Shown: one piece after another, positions 53,770 through 64,000 of the stretch
How the letters are laid out: every line of letters starts with the position of its first letter
Position numbering within the stretch: position 1 is the first letter of the stretch
NCBI GenBank assembly: GCA_013115135.1
Contig: JABANP010000081.1
Location: 97,482 to 161,481, forward strand
Origin: Perkinsus olseni
Lineage: Eukaryota > Perkinsozoa > Perkinsida > Perkinsidae
Length of the DNA stretch: 64,000 nucleotides
Direction of reading: 5' to 3'
The notes under the pieces: model-generated
What the model saw: the letters and a program-made list of their open reading frames with translations, nothing else
Told to the model about the DNA's origin: nothing
Database searches by the model: none
Made by a program: the position numbers and the translations under genes

Positions 53770-56610
53770 ATGAGGTGTTTGTACTTCGCGTGAGCCTGTT
53801 CCTTAGTAAGCTTGACTTTTGTCATAGTAGAACATACTGTACTAAGAGCGAATTAATAAAAAGACGAACAGATTTTAAGGCGAGCGAGACTCATCGGCAC
53901 CCGGCTAAGGCCATCGACCCCAGACCAACAGCACGGTTGGCCGGGTGGCCAGAACTAATAACGCAAACACAGCATCAGCAAGGAGAGAATGTATAGAAAG
54001 GAGAGTAAACAGAGGCAGATTAAGGGGTCCCGAAGGCCCTTGCCGGTGGCCGGCTGCGCCGGTGGAGGTGATGCGCGAGTCAGCGTTTAGCTGCGCGACT
54101 CGCCATCATCTCGCAGTACTGGCTTATAGACCTCACCACACCTCGCGGTCCTGTCACGGTACTGGACGTCGGTCTGCGGCCTCCGCCGAGATCGTCTCCG
54201 GGGCCAGGTTTACGGGCCGCGGGTTGCAATTTGGTGATTCGGTCTAGCCATCTGCTGCGCTATCCCAAACTCCGTGGTGTAGGAAGAGTGCGGCTTCCCC
54301 AACTAATCGATTGCTCTTCTGCGCAATGCGCAACATTGCCCGTCTATTCACAGCTTTGTTTTCATGTCTCCCTTAGACGCTAGAAGCTACTTCCGCAGAG
54401 TGCAGGTACCTAGCGATGCCCCCGAGTAAGCCGGGGCCGCGTTGGAGGAGAATATACTACCGCCGCCTGCGAGGTGACTTCATGCCGCTCCAGATGGTAC
54501 GGGTTGAACCAACCTGCCGTAAGAGGTGAGAGCGCTCGCCCGAAAAGCCGAGCGAGTTTTGTTAGTTCGAGTATTTTTCGGGAAAATTCCCGAGTATTTT
54601 TCGGTAATTTTCCATTTCGGGAATTTAGTCAGATGCCCGGGCACATCGAACACCCTGATTGCAAATTCGAAACTCGGCTGCTTCTATCAGTGACACCGCC
54701 AATCTTGCATACCAAAGTTTAAGCAGGAGTATGTACATTAAAGACTAGTAAATCTCCCCATCTCCGCCATTCATCAAACCTATGACTCACTACTCGTTGA
54801 TGTATGCAGAAAGCCTAACTGACGCTAACGCTTCACCCTCCAATACCGTGCTGAAAAAACGACGATTGACGATTATAAGAATCATACATCAGGAATTCAT
54901 CCCTCATCCGAGGCGTTCTCTCCACATCGAACAGTGACTTCGTACTAAATTACTACACTCTGACAGTTCAATAGACTAAACTTAACTGCCTAGTAGGCAG
55001 TTCCTACATAATAACATGCTCTTCGACTCAGCCAAATCACCAACGAAGTTCGTCTACCTGCCCACTAATGCATATGCCCCAGCTTCTATATCTTACTCCC
55101 ACTAATTCACTTCTAAGCCCCGCTATCTAGCCACGAGTATAATATGCTTACAAAAAGACCCTCATTATCAGCGGGTAAAGCATTACTTTGCGACGTGCAG
55201 ATACTCCGACTTTTCGTTACGTGCGCCGCTCATTCACTTCAAAAACGTCGCGGCCCGTCACAACCCTTTCACCGTTGATAACGGTCCGTTGCGCTTTTGC
55301 AGTTTACGATGCGAACTTACGGGCCGGCCAGTATTTGCTTCATCTTCACGTTGCATCAGCTTTGCTGCCTCGCCTTCCATATGTTTGATACGCAACTAAC
55401 GTAACGCAACAAATGCCTTTTTTGTCAAATACTCATTGATTACTAGTGTACATCCTCAGCTCAGCTGCAATTCCAGTCATTCGAGGGCAACAAGCATACA
55501 GGCAACTGAAACACCAAGTTAGATCACATAACAAACTTACTATTCATTACGGTTCAACGCCAACTTTCTTCGTTCGTCCGACCGATGTGTAGCCCAGGAA
55601 TTTCGCGTTCAAGTCTTTCACTTCAAAAATAACGACACATGACCAAAACTTCATTTCCCATGCTTTCCGTACTATGCTGAATCAGCATTGCTGATAGGTT
55701 TCTCAGGATGCACCGTGTATGATTTGTTCTAAACTGAGTATCCCGCGTGACAGAAAAATTGCTATAATCTCAAGGATTGTTTACAATGCTTCGCACACAG
55801 CAAACAGAACCTTCGATTTTCTATACTCTATACTTTGAGAAAAATTCAACATCCCGCATGGCTACAAAGAGTATTACTCTTAGAGTACACCAACAGCCCT
55901 GCATCTTCAATACCCAACAACCGACAACAATATTCCACTACAACTTACACTCATTCTTCTGTATCGCTTTTTCAACAACTTATTGAAATACACTGTCATA
56001 AAATTACACCAACACAGCAGCGTCTCACAAACAGGTCAACGACCACGCGAAAACAACCCTTACAAGGCTTCGACTGCACTATTTTGCGTACAATGTAAAC
56101 AACGTCAAAGTACTTACTCTTCCGTGACATGCATGTACGATCAAGGTGAAAACCCAAAGAACTTGGCCAAACTGATTGGGACCCCTATAACAACCTGTCA
56201 GCGAAGCTCGCCACTGCGCACAATGCGTCCTACCCACATCGACATCAATTTGATAACTACATGCACATTCCCAACTGCACATGAGAGATAAAAAAATGAA
56301 CACCCTCTCTCAATCACACATGTAATATAATTGAGCCCAAGAACTGTGAAAACGTCAAACCCTTCAACACATGTGGTGAGATCCGCTATACCAAAATAAA
56401 GTTCTCCCAACATTACCTCAGTCAAAACCAGCATTGAACAATACGTATTTGTATCGCTGCGTGGAAGAGTAAGTCGCCCGATCATGGTACAACAATCTCA
56501 ACTTGAACTATAGCCAAAAAGCCCTACGCAGCTAGATTCGGAGTTTTGCTCAGCGAAACTCTGAAGGCGAGCAGCAATACCACCGTGCAAGGCATCCCTA
56601 CCACACTTTC
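53770..56610. other. gene-free, partly AT-rich stretch
   Basis: No exon chain or domain was recognised. From about 54,760 to 56,560 GC is clearly lower than in the rest of the window, codon-like structure is absent and open frames are short. A 23-base unit is repeated twice at 54,568-54,613. Confidence 0.5.
54568..54613 (+). repeat. 23-base unit, two tandem copies
   Basis: 54,568-54,590 and 54,591-54,613 both begin CGAGTATTTTTCGG and end in TTCC; they differ at only a few bases (GAAAATTCC against TAATTTTCC). Function unknown. Confidence 0.75.
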
Positions 56611-56629
56611 AACTTTTCATCGTTGGCGT

Positions 56630-58340
56630 TCACTTCCCTCTCCAGAGCAGTGAGTTCGCTTTCTTGTACATCCTAAGTGGTAAAGTGACCGCGAGAAGGG
56701 GCATTGTATCACCCACCATTGTGTCGCTCCCTGTTCCCCTGCTGCTCTGACTGCTGCTACGGCTACTTCGGGACCCTTCGCTAGCACAAACCTTTCGTTG
56801 CAGCTCGTCAAGCCTCAGGCCCAATGCTGATATATCCTACAGGGAATGATACACACAAAAAACCGGGCGACTGTCGCTATGATTCCTCATAGAGAGTTCT
56901 GTCAACTCGAGATTGTTCACTCAGATTCGGAGACTAACTTACCCCTACGGCCGAGGCCCGCTATACAAGGCATCAGCTGGGCGGGTGGCAGACAGCGACC
57001 CCTCACCTGCTTCTCAACTTGAAGGCCCTCCATCCGAGCAGCCACCTTGCTACGTCGACTCTCCAGCCTTCTGCGCTGATCGTCCAACTCTTCCCTCTCC
57101 AGGACGTGGTTATCGAGGCTCTTTCGACATGCTGCTATCTGAAATACCGTCAGACGCCGGGCTACGAGTAGCTCTCGCTGTGGGTCAGTACTTCCTCGGT
57201 GACTGCGGTTTGGTTCGATTCCACTTCGCACAGTATCGACGGTATCTGCCGACAGGCGACGTTAGCAAGAAGAGTCGCTCCTTACGGACAACGAGGGACA
57301 CAGTCAGCATTATCTGCCCGAGGGTGCAGATAGCACAGCAAGGACGGCAAGTGGATAAAGTACCAAGGAAACGCACTGTTGCTGGCATCTTTCTAACGAC
57401 CCCCTTTACCATATAGCGCCACCCCGCGCTAGCGAGTTTGAGCGCGGTATTGAGGGGTCCTTGAAAGAGTCCAGCTGTAAACATCATATGAGCGAGAAGA
57501 AGAGAGGTTATTGAACGGAGAGGATGGACTCGCCTCTCGTCGTGGAGTGCCCGACAGGATACGAGGAGCGATATCAGCAGTGATGATCGTCATCGGTACT
57601 ATCTCATGGGCCCGTTCTTACTTCTTCTAGTATGCCCTTGAGGACCTCCCCATCATGAGCAGCTGCCTCGAGAGCTTCCTCATCAGCCACTAGACGTTCC
57701 CGCACCTCCGACAGACTCTCTCGTATACCCTCCATCATGGACGACACCTAGTGGAAGTTATCGTGCACTGGGCAGACACGAGGTACCTCCCGTTCGGTGG
57801 CCTTAGCCGCGGAAAGCTCCTCCCTCAACCTTCGATACTCCTTCCTAGTCTCCCCTATGAGCTCATCGACCTGACGCTCTCTGGAGCGGACTCGCTGCCG
57901 TAGATCAGAGGTCTGATGAGAGAAAGAGGTCGCGGGTTCGATCCCGGCGATCGGCATCCCACCTCTTCTCGTCGCCGCGTCAAAGCTCCTTCCCTAGTGA
58001 TAAGCCAGGAGTCCTGCTCTCTAAGCTCTCCTGAGCAGCTCAAACCGATCGTCTCCGGCCACAACCCCGATCGCTCTCCATCCTGGCTCACCCGCGGTCT
58101 TCCGAGCATCCTCCAAGGCGAGGTCCCATCCACTATGCTTGCTTCTAGCATCCCTTCGTGCAGAGTCCAGTTCCCGACTCAGGCTCTGTACATCTTCCAG
58201 CCTACAACAGGAGCCTGGGCTTGTCAATCGGCCCCCCCCCCTCACCCTCGAGCAGCCCTGTCCCTGCGCTGCATCGCTGCTCGTATCTTCCGTTCCATCT
58301 CTCGACCAGACTGTTCCAGCCGTGCCTGGCCACATGACTG
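56630..58340 (-). CDS. coiled-coil protein, multi-exon
   Basis: Exons rich in Glu, Arg, Leu and Ala with heptad-like spacing. In protein order: QARLEQSGREMERKIRAAMQ (about 58,250-58,320); RLEDVQSLSRELDSARRDAR (about 58,090-58,205), joined to the former by a 43-nt intron; DLRQRVRSRERQVDELIGET (about 57,770-57,912), preceded by the tRNA-like intron 57,913-57,962; SSMMEGIRESLSEVRERL (about 57,625-57,750); LEREELDDQRRRLESRRSKV (about 57,020-57,130); and a C-terminal exon with LGLRLDELQRKVCASE and a Ser-rich stretch ending at about 56,630. A structural or cytoskeletal role is likely but unproven. No named domain was found. The gene could extend further upstream into 58.4-60.2 kb. Confidence 0.6.
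57913..57962 (-). other. 50-nt intron carrying a tRNA T-arm
   Basis: Minus strand GTGGGATGCCGATCG, then CGGGATCGAACCCG, ending CTCATCAG. The plus strand reads AGAGGTCGCGGGTTCGATCC. The downstream exon begins DLRQRVRSRERQVDEL. Confidence 0.8.
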
Positions 58341-60225
58341 TGTGGCATCGCCCACAGGCAATCAGGAGTCACCCGGCATTTGAGGAGTTGGTGCCGCGCC
58401 CCGCAGTTGCAGGCAGCATTGAGCAGCTTGTCCTCTCCAGTGGTAGAGGCAGGGCTGCCGTCGTGAGGGGCGCTAGCGTCCAGCCCTCCCGAGCAGCCGG
58501 ACGCCGAGAGGAAGCTCCGAGAGGTGGTGCCTGCTAGGTCGCTGACGAAGGGCTTTATTATTGAAACGCTGACCCTCCCCTCCGCCAGGCCTGCTGCTGC
58601 TGGTGTATACAGCCTCGGCTGCCCTCCACGCCGCGAAGCGTCCTGTCGCCTGGGTACTGGCTACGCTCTCGGTAGCGTCCATGCGGTATCTTCAGGCGGG
58701 AAGTGAGCCGATATTAGCACGTGCTCCACGTAGAAGTCTCTCTCAACCCGAGAACATCATTCTAGAGTCTCGTGTCGAGACGCTACTAAGAACGGCAGGA
58801 GGTCCTCTACCACAGGGGTTGGTGCAATGGGTGTTTGGGTGACCCAATCCGGTCTCCCCTCCTACCCATTGCTCCCTCCAGTCTTGCTGCTCAGAGTCGA
58901 TGATAATGTTGATGATAATGGGCGACACATCTCGGCCGCCCCTAGGGACCTAGGAGTGCGTACCACTGGCTGCTGCTGATGCTGCTGCGGGCCTCTATCG
59001 TTTACCCTCCATAGTGCTGCTGCTGCTCCTTCGCCGTACCAACACTGCTCGACTGCGATGTCGACCTATTGTGATGGTGATGATGCCTGAGGTCACTACT
59101 TTGTTGCTGTTAAGAGCTCAGGACACCAGCACACGCTAGCCGCCAGGGACAGGCCTCGAACATTGCGCTGTTCGTGCAGAGCCGTCTCTCTTACCCCGGC
59201 AAGGCCAGATCAGTAGGTACGGCCGGAGAGCGCCGCACGGTCGTGTAACGTATTGGGCCGCTGTTGAAGAGATCAGCGGACGGCATTGACTCTACCGTAA
59301 CTGGCGACCGATGGAGGCTGGTCCGGCGAGTGACTGCGGCTCTACGAGAGAGGGTTGGGTGATGAGCACCCTCGGCCGTCGGAGGACTCACTGGGTACAC
59401 CCTGTTCGCATCTCTACAGGCGCTGATGTGACCACCCCTGTGCCCTGAACTTAGGCCTGCTCCTTACGCATGCCAATAGGGGCGACTTACGTGAACGGGG
59501 CTGTCTCTGAAAATGTTTTGGTAGACGGCGGGCATCTCGGAAGAGCGCCGGATACCGTCGGCGTTGTCGGTACCATTGGTAATGATCGGTGGGCGTCGCC
59601 GCCAGTCCATTGCAACACCACTGTACGAGCCAGCCAAGGGCACGGAAGGCAGAGTAGCAGCCCTCATCAACGCTCCCCCCTTATCGATCACAGCTTGGCG
59701 TCGCTGCACGATAGAACCAGCCCAGTTGATGGTACTGTAGTGCAAGCGAGAACCCCATGGATAAATTGACTAGACGCAACAGTAGAGGGGCACAACAATG
59801 ACCGTGGCATGCGACTCAACGGAGGGACCTGGCGAGGTCCCCAAGCTGCGATATCTTCTTATACCTGGGAGTCAGCGTGATCACACTGCAAGCATCAAGG
59901 CAGGTTACATCTCCTGTATGCCGCTTATCGCCGAGAGCAAATGGTCTCGGGCTGCAGTGGTCAGCCTTCCACCCGAGTTGGCGGCCTCCTGTACGGCTGA
60001 CGTAACACGCTGTGCGATGGTAACTAAAACCCGCAGCAGCAGGATGGAGAAGTCATGGCCGGGCAGGAAACACGCTCGGTTGGGTGTTCTCATTCCAAAG
60101 CCCTGACCTCGAACCGCGATCAATATGGTGGAAGATGCTCGCCGGGGTCATGAACGCTCCCTAAGTATATTCTATGACTTGCCACCGGAAGTATGTACAG
60201 GGGTATCATGCTGAGTTATCGCGCG
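58341..60225 (-). other. scattered possible exons, gene not resolved
   Basis: Open minus-strand pieces that could be exons: about 59,920-60,020 (RVTSAVQEAANSGGRLTTA), 59,500-59,740 (INWAGSIVQRRQAVIDKGG) and 59,195-59,400 (Ser/Thr/Arg-rich). Their composition suits a linker between the astacin-like gene and the coiled-coil gene, both on this strand. I could not join them with confidence. Confidence 0.3.
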
Positions 60226-60229
60226 TCCA

Positions 60230-62203
60230 GTGAAGATGGCTCGGCACTCGCTGTTTCGACTCGCAGCAAGCCAACAGTGCGGGTCACTCCACAGGTTCTC
60301 ACCCTCATCAGCCCTCAGCCTCTGCTCGACCACCTCTAGCTCAGCCAATCTGGCATCATCTTCACCTGTCGAGACGAGTACCGACGCTACCAGAGTGACT
60401 GCTTACTTGTCGATCGACTTGTGGTAGAAGGTTGCTGCCGTACTACAGTCTGCGGTGGAGGGGGCGTAGTGGCGGATGATACTCGACATGAGTACAAGGC
60501 GTTGATCTCAGCAACGTCCAGGTCCGACAGGTGCTCTCGTTGGCCGACCTAAAAATGATACCGAGGCTGCTGCCGTCATGCATAGTCCGTCATAGTGAAT
60601 GACCTCGCTTATCCCAGGCTCGTACTGTCCCTTCAACGTAAATACCCCGGGGTTAGTCCGAGGGTCGTACTTCTCGGCAATCATGCCTTGCGTTTTCGTG
60701 TAGTGCATAATACTACCATAATCGTAAGGGGAGTATTGCCCATTAACTCCCTGGTACCTGTCTGGTGGTGATGGCGCTCGCCCAGACGATCGATTTTGCA
60801 TTGATGGGAGCACTTACGAGTAGTGTCTGATGGCAAAGTTCTTCATGGTTGTCGGCTTTACGTTATCATAGATCATATCCAAGTACTTATTGCGGTCTCC
60901 TCGCATTTGCGTGTGAACCACTACGAAGTGGGAGAAGAATCTTTCCGTCACGCGCCACGAAATTACTGTATTACTTCCGAGGATGTGACCGAGTTCATGA
61001 ATAACGCTGCCAAGCCTGGAGAGGTCGGAACAGGAGCCGAGATTGATGAACGCTTGGCCCCCCGAGGGTATCCTAGCGGCCCCGCGCTGCACCCTGACGG
61101 CAGTCCAGAGCTCGAACGTAGCACCTGAGATGCAGGGGAGGGTGCGATACGAGAAGGGAGGGTAGGTGCCGAGAGTTCGCTTTACTAGGACCTGGACGGG
61201 GCGAGAGTACTCATTCTCAGTAGCCCTCCAACTCAGCGTAGAATGGCAGCAGCAACCACGGTATGGGAGATCTCTTGTTATATGGGACCCGTTCAAATTT
61301 CTTTGCCTTAAAAACTTTAAAAATGTACGAAATGAGCTCAGTTACTGAGACGGTGCTGCGCAGGGAAGTTGCCTCGACTGGAGCCAGTTCGCCTATCGCA
61401 TGCTAGGATGCTCCCTCATCACAAGGCCGCCCTTGTCACCTTCACAACAACACAACAACACACAACACACTATTGCCAATGGCAGTCGGTGAGGCCTCGT
61501 AAAAGTTTACCTGACAACGACGGCCTCGAAAAGTCATGAGACCATGATTCGCTTCGCTCCGCTAGAGGATTCCCCGTTGATTACACAAGTCTTTTCTCGC
61601 CACGCTGCCGCTGCCTCCCGCATGACAGTCCTCCTGCTCGAGTCGATGTTAGTATCACCAGGATCGAACATGTACGGTATCGATACTTGCCCATCCGCAC
61701 CCTAACGGAGCATCGTCATACTCGGCAGAGCATGGCCCGACCAACCTTGTTGGGCAGCCACAGAGGGACATCAGCACCGTTCTGAGGGCTTCGGTTATAA
61801 AGACGACATTTACCACAGGTGATAGGGCACTCGTCCGTCTCCTAGCCGAGGGCAATCATATATTACGCGAAGGTTCGATCCCGGCAGCCGATATTATTAC
61901 CTGCCGCCCACACCATCTTCTTCGGTATTTAGTATCGAATTCCAACACCCCACAAGTCTCGCCGCATCCAGTAGCTTTTGTGGCTCGCTGCCAACAACTC
62001 ATATGCTCAGTAACTCCTCGGCATTCACCCTGCACGCATGCACAAAAGATACCCCATAGCGCAGCAGGAAGATTCCCCGACCTTGGCTGCATATGGCACT
62101 CCTTGTTCATCTTTCTCCATCGGCTGCAACCGCCTCTGAATCCGTCGTCGGACCAGCCGAGTTCGATCTGATGAGAGCAAACAACTGCCATCGCTGTGCC
62201 CAC
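60230..62203 (-). CDS. astacin-like zinc metalloprotease with Cys-rich N-terminal region
   Basis: Secreted or surface M12A-type peptidase (family knowledge). After splicing of introns that restore the frame exactly: a Cys-rich region (about 61,900-62,170) ending DECPITCGKC (61,801-61,841 side), which resembles the end of a ShK domain; REAAAAWREKTC joined across 61,511-61,584 to VNFYEASPTA; HELGHILG joined across 60,921-60,974 to MVHTQMRGDRNKY, giving the complete HExxHxxGxxH zinc site; YDYGSIMHY, the Met-turn with the conserved Tyr, after intron 60,758-60,817; and VGQREHLSDLDVAEINALYS after intron 60,549-60,603, the classic astacin C-terminal helix. A Thr/Pro/Ser tail follows. Across intron 60,366-60,406 the frame continues into a charged helix (ARLAELEVVEQRLRADEG). 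No propeptide or signal was identified; the 5' end is uncertain. Confidence 0.85.
61511..61584 (-). other. 74-nt astacin intron carrying AGCGGAGCGAAGC
   Basis: Minus strand GTAATCAACGGGG ... GTTGTCAG, with the motif at about 61,551-61,563. Splicing joins AAAAWREKTC to VNFYEASP, the astacin TC-x-x-F motif. Unspliced, the frame stops. Confidence 0.85.
61634..61686 (-). other. about 53-nt intron with GTTCGATCC and a CTAAC branch-like site
   Basis: Minus strand GTATCGATACC ... GTTCGATCCTGGTGATACTAAC ends in CTCGAGCAG. The acceptor is followed by the astacin exon RTVMREAAAAW. The donor is uncertain and may lie further upstream. Confidence 0.5.
61842..61900 (-). other. 59-nt intron carrying a tRNA T-arm
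   Basis: Minus strand GTAATAATATCGGCTGCC, then GGGATCGAACC, ending CCTCGGCTAG. Splicing joins RRRWCGRQ to ETDECPITCGKC in frame. Confidence 0.8.
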
Positions 62204-62399
62204 GACGAGCCCATAATAGAAGTCACAGTGGAGATCACGACAAGGGCCTCACCTTTAAGGGCTAAACTAACACCACCGCCCAACTCTCGGGAGATAAGGC
62301 ATTTATCTCGTCTGCTCCTCACAGCCTCTGTTCGCCTGATAGAGACCACACTGAGAAACGGTTCTCCCGCTCGTTTTAGCCGTCACGAGATGTAGCCGA

Positions 62400-63960
62400 T
62401 TCTGACACCTCTAGCTACTATTAACTCCTTTCGGCGCCCTCCAGAGCACGCCGGAGCACACTTACATATCATCATCATCAGGCGCACTGTCTTCGATCTC
62501 GCCGACATCATCAGCCCCAATAATAATGGCGAGCTGATACTCGACGTCCTGGCAGAGTTGATGATAGTAATCACTAGCACCCTATCCACTGCCGACCTGA
62601 GCGTTGACGTCCACGAGTGACAGAGGTGGCGTGCCGTCCAACGGGCTCTCATCCTCGAACTGCCATGCTTCGATCTGGCATCCTTCTTCCTGACGAGGAT
62701 GCTGCTGCTGCCGACTACGTCCGATGAGTCCAGCAAACCGACGAAGGGAATGGTACTTAGAAGGGGCAGAGAAGCGATGAGACCACCGGTAGATGATTCT
62801 TCGGGAATGAGAATGGTACAAGAGCCCTTCGCAACCACCAGTGGCAAGACAACGATCCGAATACACCAATCTCGAGACCCACTATACGTCCTCACCCAGG
62901 AATCTTTCTCAAGTTTATCCGGCGGCAGTAGATAGCGTATCGTATCAAATTCAACACTATGATCAGAAAGTTGATGCCAATTCTTCCAGACAGCCAGCCG
63001 TTGCGAGGCACCACACCTAGCAGGGACTGAATGCGACAGCGAGGAGGGAGGCTAGGAAGAGCACCTGCATTCCTTGGGGACGTCAGCTCGAATCCCATCC
63101 ACTTGGTCGTACACCAAAGCAGCAACATCGAGGCCTTTGATCAGGCATTGTAGCTTACAAGAGGTCCCACTGAGACAGTCCCTTTGGAGGCAGCTGTCCG
63201 ACCGCCAGAAGCGATAAAAGGGGAAGCCGCTACGGCACCTGTAGTGGGGTGTAAGATCGCATTACCGTCCACTCCAACGACCTCATCGTCATCAGTGCTG
63301 CGAGAACGGCGGATACTGTAGAGGTTCGAGCGGCGACCGCGGGCTGTAGGCAGCTCCCATCCGATCGCCGAGGCGAGCTTGTTACGGTCCCACGCCGAGT
63401 ATTGTACGATCGTTAGGAGCACTCCGCCTCCACCCAGTACCCGATTTACTTCGGCATCTCGTTTGCCGCTTTACCGGCATCACAGCCAGCCTTGACGCAG
63501 GTCCTATCGAGGACATCCTCTCCCTTATCCCCTCTCATAACAACATCACCATCAGCCAGAGCATAGCAGCCCAGCAAGGACCAACGATGGAGATCGACAG
63601 ACGAGCGGTAGATGTCATCACCTACAACTAGCCCTGCCAAAGGGAGGACGGCAAAGCCCTACCTTGGGGGACTTCCTTATCGGGCATGTCTACTGTTATG
63701 GTAGTATTCTCTAGGGTGGAGGCCTCGCCTAGTAGACGAAGCACGAGGGCCACCTGAAAGAGGGGATTATCGACTGAGGAAGTGAGTATGATTGGATCTC
63801 ACCCGAAGCACCATTGGTTAGAGACGTCAGGAGGGTCGTAACGAATTGAATTAAACGAATTAAGGGGTAATGGCTGAAGGCAGGTCATCGACAGTTGCCA
63901 CCTTCACGACCTTCAAATACTGCGCAGATGAGCTTCGCTCCGCCACTTTTCGCGCGCCCG
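62400..63960 (-). CDS. possible SAM-dependent methyltransferase, partial
   Basis: Minus-strand exons continuing off the right edge. The piece VVMRGDKGEDVLDRTC, then GKAANE and VNRVLGGGGVLLTIVQYS (about 63,360-63,560), resembles the DKG-x-LD ... E-x-x-RVL-x-GG-x-L pattern of METTL13/EEF1AKMT-type class I methyltransferases. A one-base frame jump lies between AANE and VNRVL (near 63,455), as error or tiny intron. Motif I (the glycine-rich SAM loop) is not in the window. The preceding exon (ALVLRLLGEASTLE) joins across a 29-nt intron at 63,634-63,662. Later exons around 62,480-62,700 end acidic (EIEDSAPDDDD). The assignment is weak, and the later exons may be a different gene. Confidence 0.35.
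63634..63662 (-). other. 29-nt intron in the methyltransferase-like gene
   Basis: Minus strand GTAGGGCTTTGCCGTCC, then CTCCCTTTGGCAG. Removing it joins VDMPDKEVPQ to GLVVGDDIYRSS in frame. No shared motif inside. Confidence 0.5.
63920..63946 (-). other. possible 27-nt intron made mostly of the motif
   Basis: Minus strand GTGGCGGAGCGAAGCTCATC, then TGCGCAG. Removal gives an open reading ARKYLKVVKVATVDDLPSA; left in, the frame stops soon after. Very short but similar in length to the intron at 63,634-63,662. Confidence 0.4.
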
Positions 63961-64000
63961 CCCGCAACGACGCCTGCGTTTGGCCTACTGCCGTATTAGC

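Noticed and set aside
55777..56291. Overlapping plus-strand frames in the AT-rich island
   Set aside because: Composition is that of AT-rich spacer, frames end quickly and there is no domain.
62383..62895. A 170-codon minus-strand open frame
   Set aside because: Its translation is low in domain-like order and competes with another frame that has exon-like ends; probably chance.

Overview
The window looks like nuclear DNA of a protist. Genes are dense and lie on both strands, and most are broken into many exons by very short GT-AG introns, commonly about 50 nt. The protein set is eukaryotic: a CHD-type chromatin remodeller, an ABHD18-like hydrolase, an octotricopeptide-like protein, an astacin-like protease, and tandem GH19 chitinases. 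A Perkinsus-like alveolate fits best, but no marker sequence proves this. No rRNA gene or complete tRNA gene was found.

Layout. 1-2,013 holds the last visible exons of a minus-strand gene running off the left edge. 2,014-19,594 and 19,595-37,261 are two nearly identical copies of one 17.6 kb segment, joined head to tail. Each carries, from low to high coordinate: charged exons of unknown function (-), a CHD helicase (-), a membrane protein (-), a small gene (-), an ABHD18-like hydrolase (-), a NusB-like gene (+) and an unrecognised gene (+). Reading frames are cleaner in copy A at its left end and in copy B at its right end, and both deteriorate toward the junction at 19,594/19,595. This pattern suggests two overlapping contig ends that were joined without being merged, so there is probably one real locus. 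37.6-40.1 kb is an octotricopeptide-like gene (+). 40.5-46.7 kb holds a chitinase remnant and two intronless GH19 chitinase genes (+), set in spacers rich in one-base-centred palindromes. 49.9-53.8 kb is a transposase-like gene (-). 53.8-56.6 kb is AT-richer DNA without recognisable genes. 56.6-60.2 kb holds coiled-coil exons (-). 60.2-62.2 kb is an astacin-like protease (-). 62.4-63.95 kb holds exons of a possible methyltransferase (-).

The most interesting signal is inside the introns. At least eight of the short introns contain the 3' half of a tRNA (variable region plus T-arm, core GGTTCGATCC), mostly antisense to the host gene. Another eight or so contain the 12-13-mer AGCGGAGCGAAGC in either orientation. 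Two contain a doubled ATCTTGC. Several of these introns are confirmed by exact restoration of conserved protein motifs after splicing. They look like families of recently spread introns (introner-like elements), one of them tRNA-derived.
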